Below, piece by piece: positions 49,321-58,861 of a stretch of DNA of 64,000 nucleotides (position 1 is its first letter; every line of letters starts with the position of its first letter). This DNA is from an uncultured Gammaproteobacteria bacterium (GTDB taxonomy: Bacteria; Pseudomonadota; Gammaproteobacteria; Nitrosococcales; Methylophagaceae), in contig CAJQOM010000006.1 of the NCBI GenBank assembly GCA_905479985.1, positions 57,580 to 121,579 on the forward strand, read 5' to 3'. The notes under the pieces were generated by a model, which was given only the letters and a program-made list of their open reading frames with translations, was not told the DNA's origin and made no database searches. The translations under genes were made by a program, and so were the position numbers.

Positions 49321-50559
49321 ATGTCAAAACGACGTGTTGTGATAACAGGTCTAGGCGCAGTGACGCCTGTTGGCTTAAATGTAAATGAAACTTGGGGCAA
49401 TATTCTTGCGGGCAAGAGTGGTGTTGCACCGCTGACCTCGTTTGATGTCTCTGATTTTTCAGTACGCTTTGGGGCTAGCATTAAAGACTTTGACATTAAC
49501 AGCATCATCCCTCGTAAAGATGCTAAAAAAATGGATACGTTTATCCATTATGGTATCGCAGCGAGTAAAGAAGCTATTGAAGATTCAGGTCTTGAAATTA
49601 CCGATGAAAACGCTGAACGTATAGGTGTAGCCATTGGCTCCGGTATTGGCGGTTTACCAGGAATAGAAGCTGGTTATGATAGCTACTTAAACGGTGGCCC
49701 ACGAAAAATTTCTCCTTTCTTTGTACCAAGTAATATCATTAATATGATTTCAGGTAATCTTTCTATTATGTATGGCATGAAAGGACCTAATACAGCGATT
49801 GTGACAGCCTGTTCAAGTGGTACCCATAACATTTCATCGGCAGGTCGCATGATTCAGTATGGTGATGCCGATGTCATGATTGCCGGTGGCGCTGAGATGT
49901 CGACATCAAAAACGGGCCTAGGGGGCTTTGCAGCAGCACGCGCCTTATCGACACGTAACGATGATCCAGAAGCAGCCAGTCGTCCATGGGATAAAGACCG
50001 TGATGGTTTTGTTTTGGGCGATGGTGCCGGTATTGTTGTTTTAGAAGAATATGAACACGCCGTCAAACGCGGTGCAAAAATTTATGCCGAACTTGCGGGT
50101 TCAGGTATGAGTTCTGATGCCTATCACATGACAATGCCTTCGAAGGGCGGGGAAGGCGCAGCGCGTTGCATGGTCAATGCCATGAACGATGCAGGCTTAA
50201 ACCCAGAACAGATTGATTATATCAATGCTCATGGTACCTCGACACCAGCGGGTGATGCAGCTGAAACCCAAGCGGTTAAAACAGCATTAGGCAATGCAGC
50301 CCAATCTGTCGCGGTGAGTTCAACTAAGTCAATGATTGGCCATCTCCTCGGTGCAGCCGGCGGTGTTGAGGCAGTATTCAGTGCTTTGGCTATTCGAGAT
50401 CAAGTAGCACCTCCGACGATTAACCTCGATAACCCTGATCCAGCGTGTGATTTGGATTATGTGCCACATACGGCAAGGCAGATGAAAATTGATGTTGCGA
50501 TGTCAAACTCATTTGGCTTTGGCGGTACCAATGGCACCTTGATTTTCAAAAAACTGTAA
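49321..50559 (+). CDS. fabF: 3-Oxoacyl-ACP synthase II
   Basis: 412 aa condensing enzyme. It opens with [18 protein letters not shown]. Catalytic Cys in [14 protein letters not shown], His in [13 protein letters not shown], second His in [13 protein letters not shown], and the C-terminal [13 protein letters not shown] glycine-rich loop. It elongates acyl-ACP and in many bacteria adjusts unsaturation with temperature. The ribosome site is AAAGGAA. pabC follows at 12 bp. Confidence 0.98.
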   Translation: MSKRRVVITGLGAVTPVGLNVNETWGNILAGKSGVAPLTSFDVSDFSVRFGASIKDFDINSIIPRKDAKKMDTFIHYGIAASKEAIEDSGLEITDENAERIGVAIGSGIGGLPGIEAGYDSYLNGGPRKISPFFVPSNIINMISGNLSIMYGMKGPNTAIVTACSSGTHNISSAGRMIQYGDADVMIAGGAEMSTSKTGLGGFAAARALSTRNDDPEAASRPWDKDRDGFVLGDGAGIVVLEEYEHAVKRGAKIYAELAGSGMSSDAYHMTMPSKGGEGAARCMVNAMNDAGLNPEQIDYINAHGTSTPAGDAAETQAVKTALGNAAQSVAVSSTKSMIGHLLGAAGGVEAVFSALAIRDQVAPPTINLDNPDPACDLDYVPHTARQMKIDVAMSNSFGFGGTNGTLIFKKL

Positions 50560-50571
50560 AACGTTGTTCTA

Positions 50572-51390
50572 ATGGTTTTAATCAACGGTAAAGCCAACGA
50601 TAAAATCAGTATTTTAGATCGAGGTTTGCAATATGGTGATGGTGTCTTTGAAACCATTGCCTATCGCAACGGCAAAGCAGAGTTTTTAGAGCAACATTTG
50701 ACACGACTGTTTAATAGCTGCGACCTATTAGCAATTAATTTCAAACAGCAAAATGAATTGCGGGCCGAAGTTGACCTTATTTGCCAAAGCTTACAACAAG
50801 AACAAGCCGTGATTAAAATAACGGTAACGCGAGGCGAAGGTGGAAGAGGTTATTTCTCTGACAATAGTGCATTACCGACCCGCATTATTTCATCACATCC
50901 ACATCCTGATATTCCTGAACATTATCAAACTGATGGTGTCAGGCTGCGTTTTTGCGAACAAACCTTATCAATCAATAGCCGTCTAGCAGGGATTAAGCAC
51001 CTTAATCGTCTTGAGCAAGTCTTAGCACGTAATGAATGGGATGATATAGATATCCCTGAAGGCATTATGTCCGATGAGGAAGGTAACGTGATTGAAGGGA
51101 CAATGAGTAACATCTTTATTGTTGAATCGGACAAATTATATACACCAGTCGTTACGAGAGCAGGTATTGCAGGTGTGATGCGGGCGCAAGTAATCCAAAT
51201 CGCGACAAGAAGTGGCATATCAGTGCAGGAGCGAGAGATTACAAAAAAAGCACTTTCTGAAGCCGATGAAGTATTTGTGTGTAACAGTGTGATTGGTATT
51301 TGGCCAGTATCGGCTATCTCGAATAAGTTATACCCTGTTGGCTTTATCACCCAATTTCTTCTAAAAGCATTATCCGAGTGTGAAAAATAA
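50572..51390 (+). CDS. pabC: Aminodeoxychorismate lyase
   Basis: 272 aa fold-type IV PLP enzyme releasing p-aminobenzoate for folate synthesis. Start VLINGKANDKISILDRGLQY and YGDGVFETIAYRNGK are typical, the Schiff-base Lys is in LAGIKHLNRLEQVLARNEW, and EGTMSNIFIVE binds the cofactor phosphate. The position between fabF and mltG is the classical one. Confidence 0.95.
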   Translation: MVLINGKANDKISILDRGLQYGDGVFETIAYRNGKAEFLEQHLTRLFNSCDLLAINFKQQNELRAEVDLICQSLQQEQAVIKITVTRGEGGRGYFSDNSALPTRIISSHPHPDIPEHYQTDGVRLRFCEQTLSINSRLAGIKHLNRLEQVLARNEWDDIDIPEGIMSDEEGNVIEGTMSNIFIVESDKLYTPVVTRAGIAGVMRAQVIQIATRSGISVQEREITKKALSEADEVFVCNSVIGIWPVSAISNKLYPVGFITQFLLKALSECEK

Positions 51391-51392
51391 TA

Positions 51393-52400
51393 ATGCGGCT
51401 AATATTGAAACTAATCTTGCCCGTGATATTGATAGCGATCTGTGTTTTCACCTTCAATGAATATCAACGCTTTTTGACAACACCGATTAAGGTTGAGCAA
51501 CCAAACAAGACTTTTACCATTAAGTCGGGTACAAATCTGCAACAAGTGGGTCGTCAATTGGGTGAACAAGGCATTAGCCCTTTTCCTGCAGAATATTTGT
51601 ATTGGTATGGCCGCTACCAACAATCGGCTCATCGCATCAAAGCGGGAGAATATAAGTTAACACCCGAACAAACATTACCTGAATTATTAACGCTTTTTAT
51701 TAAGGGCGATGTTGTTCAACATAGCTTTACGATTATTGAAGGCATGACCAGTCAGCAATTAATAACGGCCATCGCATCGGATGACCGGTTTGTTAAAACG
51801 CTCGACAGCTATGATTTAAAAGCTATTATGCAATTATTTGATGACAATGAACGTCATGGCGAAGGGGAGTTTGCCCCTGAAACTTATTATTTTTCTGCCG
51901 ACACAACCGATAAAGCGATTTTGATACGCGCTTATCAGTTAATGCAAAATACACTAGCAGAAGCATGGGAGAACAAAGCTGATAACTTACCTTATAAAAC
52001 GCCTTATGAAGCCTTAATTATGGCGTCGATAATTGAAAAAGAAAGCGGAATAGCAGAAGAGCGCCCTGAAATTGCAGGGGTTTTTATACGTCGATTACAA
52101 AAAGGCATGAGACTTCAAACGGATCCGACAGTCATTTATGGCATGGGTGACAAATATAAAGGTAATATCCGACGTAACGATCTTAGAAGAGATACCGTTT
52201 ACAATACCTATACGCGATATGGCCTACCACCCAGCCCAATCGCATTACCAAGCAAAGCAGCCATTCATGCGGCATTGAATCCCGCCGCGGGAACGAGCTT
52301 ATATTTTGTCGCGACAGGACATGAAGGGCGGCATGTGTTTTCAAATACTTTGGTCGAACATAATAAGGCCGTAAGACAATATCAGTTGAAGAAGCGATGA
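51393..52400 (+). CDS. mltG: Endolytic peptidoglycan transglycosylase MltG
   Basis: 335 aa. One N-terminal membrane anchor (ILKLILPVILIAICVFTF) is followed by a LysM-like subdomain (FTIKSGTNLQQVGRQLGEQG) and the YceG catalytic domain. The latter shows the active Glu in MASIIEKESGIAEERPEIAG and the downstream RLQTDPTVIYGMGD. It cleaves nascent glycan strands in the inner-membrane face of the periplasm. The 3' end overlaps tmk (ATGA). Confidence 0.96.
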   Translation: MRLILKLILPVILIAICVFTFNEYQRFLTTPIKVEQPNKTFTIKSGTNLQQVGRQLGEQGISPFPAEYLYWYGRYQQSAHRIKAGEYKLTPEQTLPELLTLFIKGDVVQHSFTIIEGMTSQQLITAIASDDRFVKTLDSYDLKAIMQLFDDNERHGEGEFAPETYYFSADTTDKAILIRAYQLMQNTLAEAWENKADNLPYKTPYEALIMASIIEKESGIAEERPEIAGVFIRRLQKGMRLQTDPTVIYGMGDKYKGNIRRNDLRRDTVYNTYTRYGLPPSPIALPSKAAIHAALNPAAGTSLYFVATGHEGRHVFSNTLVEHNKAVRQYQLKKR

Positions 52401-53017
52401 GCGGAAAATTTATTAGCATTGAAGGGGTAGAAGGCGCAGGCAAGTCGACGCAGGTCAGCTTCATCCAACAACACTTGCTTGAACAAGGCAAAACCGTCAT
52501 CGTCACTCGCGAACCTGGTGGCACTGAATTGAGTGAGCAAATTCGTGGCTTATTGTTGACACCAGCACAACCAGCCATGGCAGTAGAAACAGAGTTGTTA
52601 TTGATGTTTGCCGCCCGTGCGGAACATATTAAACAAGTTATTGAACCCGCCTTGGAAAGGGGCGATTGGGTATTATGTGATCGCTTCGTTGATGCCACAT
52701 TTGCTTATCAAGGTGGTGGCAGAGGGGTCAGCCAGCAACGTATCAAAATGCTCGCTGACTGGACACTACAAGGCTTAATGCCAGAACTGACGCTATTGTT
52801 TGATTTACCAGTTGAAATAGGTTTAAAACGTGTCATTCAGAGAAACGAAGCCATCGACCGTTTTGAACAAGAGAAGGTCACTTTCTTTGAAAAAATCAGA
52901 GAAAGCTATCTACACAGTGCGATTGCAGAACCAGATCGGATCAAAGTTGTCGATGCCAGTTTATCAATCGATAATATTCAACAACAGCTCATTAAATTAT
53001 TAAGCCCGTTATTATAA
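52397..53017 (+). CDS. tmk: Thymidylate kinase
   Basis: 206 aa. P-loop IEGVEGAGKSTQVSFIQ, TREPGGTELSEQIR, substrate motif LCDRFVDATFAYQGGGRG, and an E. coli-type LID region (RFEQEKVTFFEKIRESYL). It makes dTDP from dTMP. Coupled to mltG upstream and separated from holB by 2 bp. Confidence 0.97.
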   Translation: MSGKFISIEGVEGAGKSTQVSFIQQHLLEQGKTVIVTREPGGTELSEQIRGLLLTPAQPAMAVETELLLMFAARAEHIKQVIEPALERGDWVLCDRFVDATFAYQGGGRGVSQQRIKMLADWTLQGLMPELTLLFDLPVEIGLKRVIQRNEAIDRFEQEKVTFFEKIRESYLHSAIAEPDRIKVVDASLSIDNIQQQLIKLLSPLL

Positions 53018-53019
53018 AC

Positions 53020-53973
53020 ATGCTATATCCTTGGCAAAGTGCATCTTGGCAACGTTTTACACAGCAATATCAACAACAACGTGTACCGCATGCGGTTATT
53101 TTGACTGGGGTATCGGGATTGGGCCAATCAGCACTGGCAGAACAAATGGCAATGTTAGTCTTATGTGAAGTGCAAGATGCAACAGCGCCTTGTGGCCAAT
53201 GTCATAGTTGCCAATTATTTCTGGCAGGAAATCATCCTGATCACACGCTAATTTCACCCGAAGAAACGGGCAAGCAGATAAAAATAGAACAAATTCGCGA
53301 GCTCAAGCATAAGCAAACATTGACGGCCAATGTCTCGCAATGGAAAACAGCAATATTGACGCCGGCAGAAGCGATGAATATTAATGCCAGTAATAGTTTA
53401 TTAAAGCTATTGGAAGAGCCGCAGCAAAATACCTTCATCATTTTAATCACAGCCGAGCCAGCGCATTTACCCATTACGATTTTGAGTCGTTGTCAAAAAG
53501 TCCCGCTGACATTACCATCGTCAGAGACGGCAATAGCCTGGATACAAGACCAAGGTAACTTTGAAAAAATTGAGATAACTAAAGCCTTAACGATGGCGAA
53601 GTCGGCGCCATTAGCGGCATTATCATTATTATCTGACGGTAGCTTAGATTACTTAGAGCAGGTGTCACGAGACTTCACGACATTGTTGCAACATAAAGCG
53701 AACCCAGTACAACTGGCACAGCAGTGGCAACAGTACGACCTAAAATTAATCTTGAATTATTTACAACTCAGATTGAAAGAGCGTATTGTCGATAATACAA
53801 AACATCAAAATCTAAGAAGCAATCCTCAGAATTGGCAGATTTACGATTGCATCATCAAAACAATAAAGTTATTATCTTCATCAAATAATATTAACAAGGT
53901 ATTGTTAATAGAGCAGTTTATGGTTTCGGTAATGGATTATCCAACATCACAAAATGCAGTACTGAACCAATAG
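53020..53973 (+). CDS. holB: DNA polymerase III delta' subunit
   Basis: 317 aa AAA+ clamp-loader subunit. The P-loop position reads GVSGLGQSALAEQMA without the catalytic GKT, as expected for the non-hydrolysing delta'. The zinc module is CGQCHSCQLFLAGNHPDH, with the first Cys nearby in LCEVQDATAPC. NASNSLLKLLEEPQQNTFIIL and TILSRCQKVPL (SRC motif) complete the family signature. Confidence 0.95.
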   Translation: MLYPWQSASWQRFTQQYQQQRVPHAVILTGVSGLGQSALAEQMAMLVLCEVQDATAPCGQCHSCQLFLAGNHPDHTLISPEETGKQIKIEQIRELKHKQTLTANVSQWKTAILTPAEAMNINASNSLLKLLEEPQQNTFIILITAEPAHLPITILSRCQKVPLTLPSSETAIAWIQDQGNFEKIEITKALTMAKSAPLAALSLLSDGSLDYLEQVSRDFTTLLQHKANPVQLAQQWQQYDLKLILNYLQLRLKERIVDNTKHQNLRSNPQNWQIYDCIIKTIKLLSSSNNINKVLLIEQFMVSVMDYPTSQNAVLNQ

Positions 53974-53994
53974 CGTTAAAGGCCCGAAGAGACT

Positions 53995-54348
53995 ATGGCG
54001 ATGAACCCCCGAAAAGGCATCTTGTCACTAAAAATATCAGACGATAATTTGTTATACCATGCCTATATGCCATTTTTGAAAAATGGTGGTCTGTTTATAC
54101 CTACGAATAAGATTTACCAACTCGGCGAAGAGGTTTTTATTTTACTGACCTTGATGACTGAGGCTGACAAAATTCCTGTTGCGGGCAGCATTGCATGGAT
54201 TACCCCCAAAGGTGCTCAAAACAATCAAGCAGCCGGTATTGGTGTCCACTTTAGTGATATGGATGGCGCTGCCAGTGCTGTTAAAAATAAAATAGAAAAC
54301 TATCTCGCGGAAAAGCTTAATTCTGATAAGCCGACGCACACGATGTAA
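53995..54348 (+). CDS. pilZ: PilZ-domain protein (type IV pilus assembly)
   Basis: 117 aa single PilZ domain. The N-terminus GILSLKISDDNLLYHAYMPF and FLKNGGLFIPTNKIYQLGEE are typical of the PilZ protein proper. Like that protein, it appears to lack the RxxxR and D/NxSxxG c-di-GMP binding motifs, so it probably acts through protein contacts (PilB/FimX type). The holB-pilZ-tatD order is that seen in Pseudomonas. Confidence 0.9.
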   Translation: MAMNPRKGILSLKISDDNLLYHAYMPFLKNGGLFIPTNKIYQLGEEVFILLTLMTEADKIPVAGSIAWITPKGAQNNQAAGIGVHFSDMDGAASAVKNKIENYLAEKLNSDKPTHTM

Positions 54349-54393
54349 GCACAGTGTGTTTTCATACTCCCATTACCATTAGGACATAATGCC

Positions 54394-55164
54394 ATGCTGA
54401 TCGACTCTCATTGCCACCTCAATTTGCTGGCAGAGGAAGAGGGTGGTATTAGTGCAGCTATCGATAACGCCAAAGCCAATTTGGTTGATCACATTTTATG
54501 TATTTCGATAGACAAAGCCAGCTGTCACGATATCTTATCGTTAGTCGATAACAATGCGTATCTATCTGCAAGCGTTGGTATTCATCCGAATATCGATCAA
54601 AATGAAAATTTCACAACCGATGAGCTGATTGCCTTAGCCGACACGGAAAAAGTCATCGCCATTGGTGAGACCGGACTTGATTATTTTCGAAGTGAAGGCG
54701 AGTTAGGCTGGCAACGTGATCGTTTCCGTACCCATATTGAAGCGGCAAAACACCTTAAAAAACCGTTGATTATTCATACCCGTGAAGCACGCGACGATAC
54801 CATGACCATTTTGGAAGATGAGCAGGCAAAAGAAGCCGGCGGCATCATTCATTGTTTTACGGAAGATTGGGATACAGCCAAAAGGGCGTTAGACATCGGC
54901 TTTTATATTTCATTATCGGGTATTGTCACATTCAAAAGCGCAAAAACATTACAAGATGTCGCTAAAAAATTGCCACTAGATCGCATCTTAATTGAAACAG
55001 ATGCGCCTTATTTAGCACCAGTACCCCATCGGGGTAAGACCAATCAACCTGCTTTTGTAAAGCATGTTGCTGAGTTTTTAGCAGCGTTACGAGGCGATAC
55101 AGTTGACAATATCGCCGCTGCAACATCAGCCAATTTTCATCGCTTGTTCCCAACGGTTCAATAG
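54394..55164 (+). CDS. tatD: TatD-family deoxyribonuclease
   Basis: 256 aa TIM-barrel metal hydrolase. Ligands: LIDSHCHLNL, AIGETGLDYFRSEGE, IIHTREARDD, GGIIHCFTEDW, and IETDAPYLAPVPHRGK. This set marks a TatD/YcfH-type 3'-5' DNase. It lies at the end of the tmk-holB-pilZ run, like ycfH after holB in E. coli. Confidence 0.94.
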   Translation: MLIDSHCHLNLLAEEEGGISAAIDNAKANLVDHILCISIDKASCHDILSLVDNNAYLSASVGIHPNIDQNENFTTDELIALADTEKVIAIGETGLDYFRSEGELGWQRDRFRTHIEAAKHLKKPLIIHTREARDDTMTILEDEQAKEAGGIIHCFTEDWDTAKRALDIGFYISLSGIVTFKSAKTLQDVAKKLPLDRILIETDAPYLAPVPHRGKTNQPAFVKHVAEFLAALRGDTVDNIAAATSANFHRLFPTVQ

Positions 55165-55172
55165 GGCTTGAG

Positions 55173-55820
55173 ATGCTAAGGATAGCAAGGGTGTCGGTAT
55201 TTTTGAAAGATTGGGTTCTAGCCTGCTGTCTTTTACTCTGTCTAGCGGCATGTTCAGCGCCTCAATATACATTAAGCCCTTTATCAAAAAATGCCGTCAT
55301 TTTGGCTTTTGGCGATAGCCTGACGTATGGGTCAGGTGCGAATAGTGAAACGCAAAGCTATCCTGCCATTTTAGAACAACTAACAGGTAGAACCGTGATT
55401 AACGCCGGTATTCCGGGTGAAATCAGTGAAGCAGGTTTAGCCCGATTACCGATACTATTAACTGAACATAAACCAGATTTGGTCGTGTTATGTCACGGTG
55501 GAAATGACATCCTTCGCCGCTTGGATAAAACCAAATTGGCAGATCATCTAGAGCAGATGGTGAGACTGATTAAAGCCAGCGGTGCTGACGTTATCATTGT
55601 TGGTGTACCAACATTTAAACTTGGTTTCTCAGTACCCGATTTATATCCGAAATTAGCAGAAAAACATCAGCTCGCAAACGATATGACCTTCCTGGCGGAG
55701 TTAGAAAGTGAGCCAAGTTTAAAGTCTGATCATATTCACCCCAATGCGACAGGTTATCGTCTTTTTGGGGAGCGTATCTTTAAGCTATTGCAAGCCGCTG
55801 GGGCAATAGAGCTTATTTAG
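55173..55820 (+). CDS. GDSL arylesterase/lysophospholipase TesA-like, probable lipoprotein
   Basis: 215 aa SGNH hydrolase. Block I: AVILAFGDSLTYGSGAN with the Ser nucleophile; block II: NAGIPGEISEAG; block III: LVVLCHGGNDILRR; block V: SDHIHPNATGYRLFGE with Asp/His. The N-terminal signal (VLACCLLLCLAACSAPQ) ends in an LAAC lipobox, so it is probably membrane-anchored in the periplasm, unlike soluble TesA. Its last 8 bp overlap the convergent ferredoxin gene. Confidence 0.9.
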   Translation: MLRIARVSVFLKDWVLACCLLLCLAACSAPQYTLSPLSKNAVILAFGDSLTYGSGANSETQSYPAILEQLTGRTVINAGIPGEISEAGLARLPILLTEHKPDLVVLCHGGNDILRRLDKTKLADHLEQMVRLIKASGADVIIVGVPTFKLGFSVPDLYPKLAEKHQLANDMTFLAELESEPSLKSDHIHPNATGYRLFGERIFKLLQAAGAIELI

Positions 55821-56016
55821 CCTGGTAGGCATCAAATAATAATTCTAAGTCATATTCGCAGCCACCACAGCCCGAATAAGCCCCTGTCTTCCGCGATACA
55901 GTATCTAAGTCACAGCCTTCTTCGATCAGTTCAATGATTTTACGTTTTGTCGTACCACTACAAATACAGACGGCTTCATCAAGTTCAAAGCCCGTCTCAT
56001 CGGTGTTATCACTCAT
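55813..56016 (-). CDS. BFD-like [2Fe-2S] protein
   Basis: 67 aa. Four cysteines are arranged as in bacterioferritin-associated ferredoxin domains: the CIC pair near residue 17 (AVCICSGTTKRKIIELI) and CGGC near residue 50 (GAYSGCGGCEYDLELL). It should bind one [2Fe-2S] cluster. The partner may be bacterioferritin or a reductase such as NirB/NasB-type enzymes; nothing in the vicinity decides this. It is convergent with the esterase gene and overlaps its end. Confidence 0.8.
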   Translation of the reverse strand: MSDNTDETGFELDEAVCICSGTTKRKIIELIEEGCDLDTVSRKTGAYSGCGGCEYDLELLFDAYQAK

Positions 56017-56258
56017 AAATAAAAATGTTCATTAGAAAGCAGAGACAGAGATAATACCTGAAATTAAAGCCAGATCGAATGCCGGATATAAAGTTTCGCC
56101 TTGAAATAAGGCAATTGACATAAACTAGAATGCAAATAACATAAAAGGAATGAGGTTAGATGTTATATTCTGTCATTCATCCTTTTAGGAATTTATTGTT
56201 ATTGAGCGTGTCAGAGAGACAAGCTGAACAAAGAATAAGGCAAAACAAAACAAACATT

Positions 56259-56576
56259 ATGAAACAATTGCTCATCTTTTTATTGATTGCTGGCCATATC
56301 ATCGTGAACGGTGTTGCCGCCGCTGTGCATATGACAGAAGACTATGAGCATGGTCATGATGTCCCGCATCAACACTTCCTGACTGGCGATAAAGTAGTGA
56401 TCCAAGATATTGGGCATCATGACCATGATGAAGGTGCACATATGCATCTTGAGTTTCAATTATCAGATGCAACGCTATATCAATTTAAACACGTTCAAAT
56501 AGGGCGTTACTACGAGTTAAAACGGCTGTTTTCATCAACTGACTATTCACCGCCGGTGCCACCTCCAACCCAATAA
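56259..56576 (+). CDS. Histidine-rich exported protein, CzcI-like
   Basis: 105 aa from ATG 56259 (MKQLLIFLLIAGHIIVNGVA); a 33-codon upstream extension is unlikely. A signal peptide ends near residue 22, giving a periplasmic product. It is rich in His/Asp/Glu clusters (EDYEHGHDVPHQH; DIGHHDHDEGAHMHLE) that can chelate divalent metal. It is the first gene of a czcCBA-type efflux operon, the place taken by the small regulator/chaperone czcI in other bacteria. The C-terminus SPPVPPPTQ is proline-rich. Confidence 0.65.
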   Translation: MKQLLIFLLIAGHIIVNGVAAAVHMTEDYEHGHDVPHQHFLTGDKVVIQDIGHHDHDEGAHMHLEFQLSDATLYQFKHVQIGRYYELKRLFSSTDYSPPVPPPTQ

Positions 56577-56643
56577 GCATTCCAGCACCAACATTATTTT
56601 AGTGTGATTTTGTCGTACGAGATACGGCTAATGGGAGTGTATT

Positions 56644-57939
56644 ATGAAGCAACACCAAATAAATCTTAAACGCGCGCGAAAAAATCAAATACTGCCCGGA
56701 TTGGTAATGGGCTTATTTATTTTCTGCTATCAAGGCGTTCTACAAGCAAAAGAAGTCCTATCCTTACCCAAGGCATTTGAACAAACCTTAAATTTTAATG
56801 CTGATTTACAGTTATTCCCATATCAAGTCAGATCTGCGGAAGCATCCAAAGTACAGGCAAATCTAAAGCCGCAAGCAAAAGTCACTCTTGAACTGGAAAA
56901 TGCCTTTGGCAATGGCGACAACACAGGCTTATCCCAGTCCGAAACGACGCTAACGCTTGGGCAAATTATCGAGTTGGGTGCTAAGCGAAAAAACCGCTTG
57001 AGAACTGCCGATGCGAAAGTAGACCAATTGCAAAAACAATATGATCTCAAGCGGGTCGATGTTTTGGCCGAAACCGGTCGCCGTTATCATGATGTGTTGA
57101 GGCTACAGTCAATTGGTGACAGCTATAATCGTTACATACAACGCGCACAAAAGGCGTTAAAAACGATAAAAAACCTGGCGAGATCGGGCTCTGTAGGCCA
57201 AGCACATGTGTCAAAAATCAACCTTGAGGTGGCGCGAGCGAAAGCGGCACAAAAACAAATATCAACACAGTCGTCACAGGCTAAAAGAAAGTTAGCGATG
57301 ATGTGGCAAGATCCTGTGAATTTTGAAATTGTAGAGGGTGATTTAACTAAAATACCAACACTGCCGTCACAACAACAAATAGCAGTCAAGCTAGAAACAA
57401 TACCATTAATCAGGCTGCAACAATCGCAAGTGGAACTAGCACAACAGCGACTTCAATTAGCCAAGGCCAACGGTACAAATGACATCGATGTTGGTCTTGG
57501 TGTGAGACATTTAGCTGAGACAGATGACCAGGCTTTAGTCTTTCAGTTCTCAATGCCAATAGGGCAACAAAATCCAAACAGAGGCAATATTCTGTCAGCC
57601 CAAACTGAGTATGAACAGAGTCAGTTACAACAGTCGCTCATGCAGAAGACGATGCGTTTAAATTTGACGGAACGCCAACAGCGCCTTTTTTCTGATCATG
57701 CACATGCTGCAACCCTACAACAACTTCTACCGCAGGCAGAGCAGTTATTAAAGCAAACGGCAAAAGGTTATTTACACGGCCAATATTCCATTATGGAATG
57801 GGTCGATGCGCAAAAGACGCAATTTGAATTAGAGCAGGAAAGCATCAATACCCATAGTCAAATCTACCTAAGCTTATTAGAGCTAGAAAGGTTAAGCGGC
57901 CAATCGCTATTAACACTAGCTGGAGAAAGTAATGAATAA
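56644..57939 (+). CDS. Outer-membrane efflux protein (CzcC/TolC family)
   Basis: 431 aa. After an N-terminal signal region (LVMGLFIFCYQGVLQAKE) the protein consists of two OEP repeats with long helices (ANLKPQAKVTLELEN; LGQIIELGAKRKNRLRTADA; LIRLQQSQVELAQQRLQLA; LLPQAEQLLKQTAKGYLHGQ). It forms the outer-membrane channel of the tripartite metal efflux system. The ELENAFG.G..TGLSQSETTL and IELGAKR stretches are common in CzcC. Its end overlaps the adaptor gene by 8 bp. Confidence 0.88.
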   Translation: MKQHQINLKRARKNQILPGLVMGLFIFCYQGVLQAKEVLSLPKAFEQTLNFNADLQLFPYQVRSAEASKVQANLKPQAKVTLELENAFGNGDNTGLSQSETTLTLGQIIELGAKRKNRLRTADAKVDQLQKQYDLKRVDVLAETGRRYHDVLRLQSIGDSYNRYIQRAQKALKTIKNLARSGSVGQAHVSKINLEVARAKAAQKQISTQSSQAKRKLAMMWQDPVNFEIVEGDLTKIPTLPSQQQIAVKLETIPLIRLQQSQVELAQQRLQLAKANGTNDIDVGLGVRHLAETDDQALVFQFSMPIGQQNPNRGNILSAQTEYEQSQLQQSLMQKTMRLNLTERQQRLFSDHAHAATLQQLLPQAEQLLKQTAKGYLHGQYSIMEWVDAQKTQFELEQESINTHSQIYLSLLELERLSGQSLLTLAGESNE

Positions 57940-58849
57940 ATTAAACAACATTTTTATAACGCAGTCTTTCTTACTGGCTTTTATATCGGCACCTGCTTTT
58001 GCAAGTGGTGGGCATGATCATGATGAGGCTCATCATGTAGAACAAACTCAGCTAAGTGCACATCAAATAAGCGCCTCTGGACTGAGGACAGAGCAGGCTT
58101 CTCAGCAGCTTATCCAGCTAACAAATAGTTTATTTGGTGTTATTGAAGCAGACCAAAATAAAGTTTTTCACGTCTACGCCCCTTATTTAAGTCGCGTTGA
58201 ACAAGTGCATGTTCGACTAGGTGAACAGGTGAAAAAAGGCCAAAAGCTGCTCACATTAATGAATATTAAAACCTTACAAAGGTATTCGGTGAAGAGTGTC
58301 GCTACGGGTGTTGTGACAGAACGCACGACAAATCCAGGCGATAGGGCAGAGCGACAAGTTTTATTAACCGTGACTGATCTATCACAAGTTTGGGTAGAGT
58401 TATCTGCCTTCCCAGAATCGATAGAAAAATTAAAAGTGGGTCAAAAAGTAACAATCTATGACTTACATCAACATGAAAAAGTCAGCAGTGAAATTAGTTA
58501 TATCGCCCCAGTGATGACCGGCGGACACATTGCACGCGCACGCGCGATTATTGATAACCCGGTAGGCCACTGGCGACCAGGTATGCATATTAAAGCCGAC
58601 ATCACAGTCGCGGAACGATTGGCATCTGTAGCGGTTAAATTACCAGCAATACAAACCTATATGAATAAGCCAACCGTTTTTGTACGAACAGGTAATACTT
58701 TCAAGCCTCGTGAAGTCAAATTAGGGATACAAAATAGTGAATTCGTTGAAATATTATCAGGTCTAACCGCCGGCGAAAGGTATGTGACAAACAACAGCTT
58801 TTTAATCAAAGCAGACATATTAAAAAGCAGCGCTAGTCATGACCATTAA
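57932..58849 (+). CDS. RND efflux periplasmic adaptor (CzcB/CusB-like)
   Basis: 305 aa, short for the family. Signal peptide MNKLNNIFITQSFLLAFISA ending near APAFA, then a His-rich mature start (SGGHDHDEAHHVEQTQ) as in CzcB-type adaptors. The lipoyl/barrel-sandwich halves are YAPYLSRVEQVHVRLGEQVK and YSVKSVATGVVTERTTNPGD, with hardly any helical hairpin between them. A beta-barrel (QVWVELSAFPESIEKLKVGQ) and a membrane-proximal domain follow. It links the RND pump to the outer-membrane channel and may hand over metal. Confidence 0.88.
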   Translation: MNKLNNIFITQSFLLAFISAPAFASGGHDHDEAHHVEQTQLSAHQISASGLRTEQASQQLIQLTNSLFGVIEADQNKVFHVYAPYLSRVEQVHVRLGEQVKKGQKLLTLMNIKTLQRYSVKSVATGVVTERTTNPGDRAERQVLLTVTDLSQVWVELSAFPESIEKLKVGQKVTIYDLHQHEKVSSEISYIAPVMTGGHIARARAIIDNPVGHWRPGMHIKADITVAERLASVAVKLPAIQTYMNKPTVFVRTGNTFKPREVKLGIQNSEFVEILSGLTAGERYVTNNSFLIKADILKSSASHDH

Positions 58850-58861
58850 AGGCGGTAGATC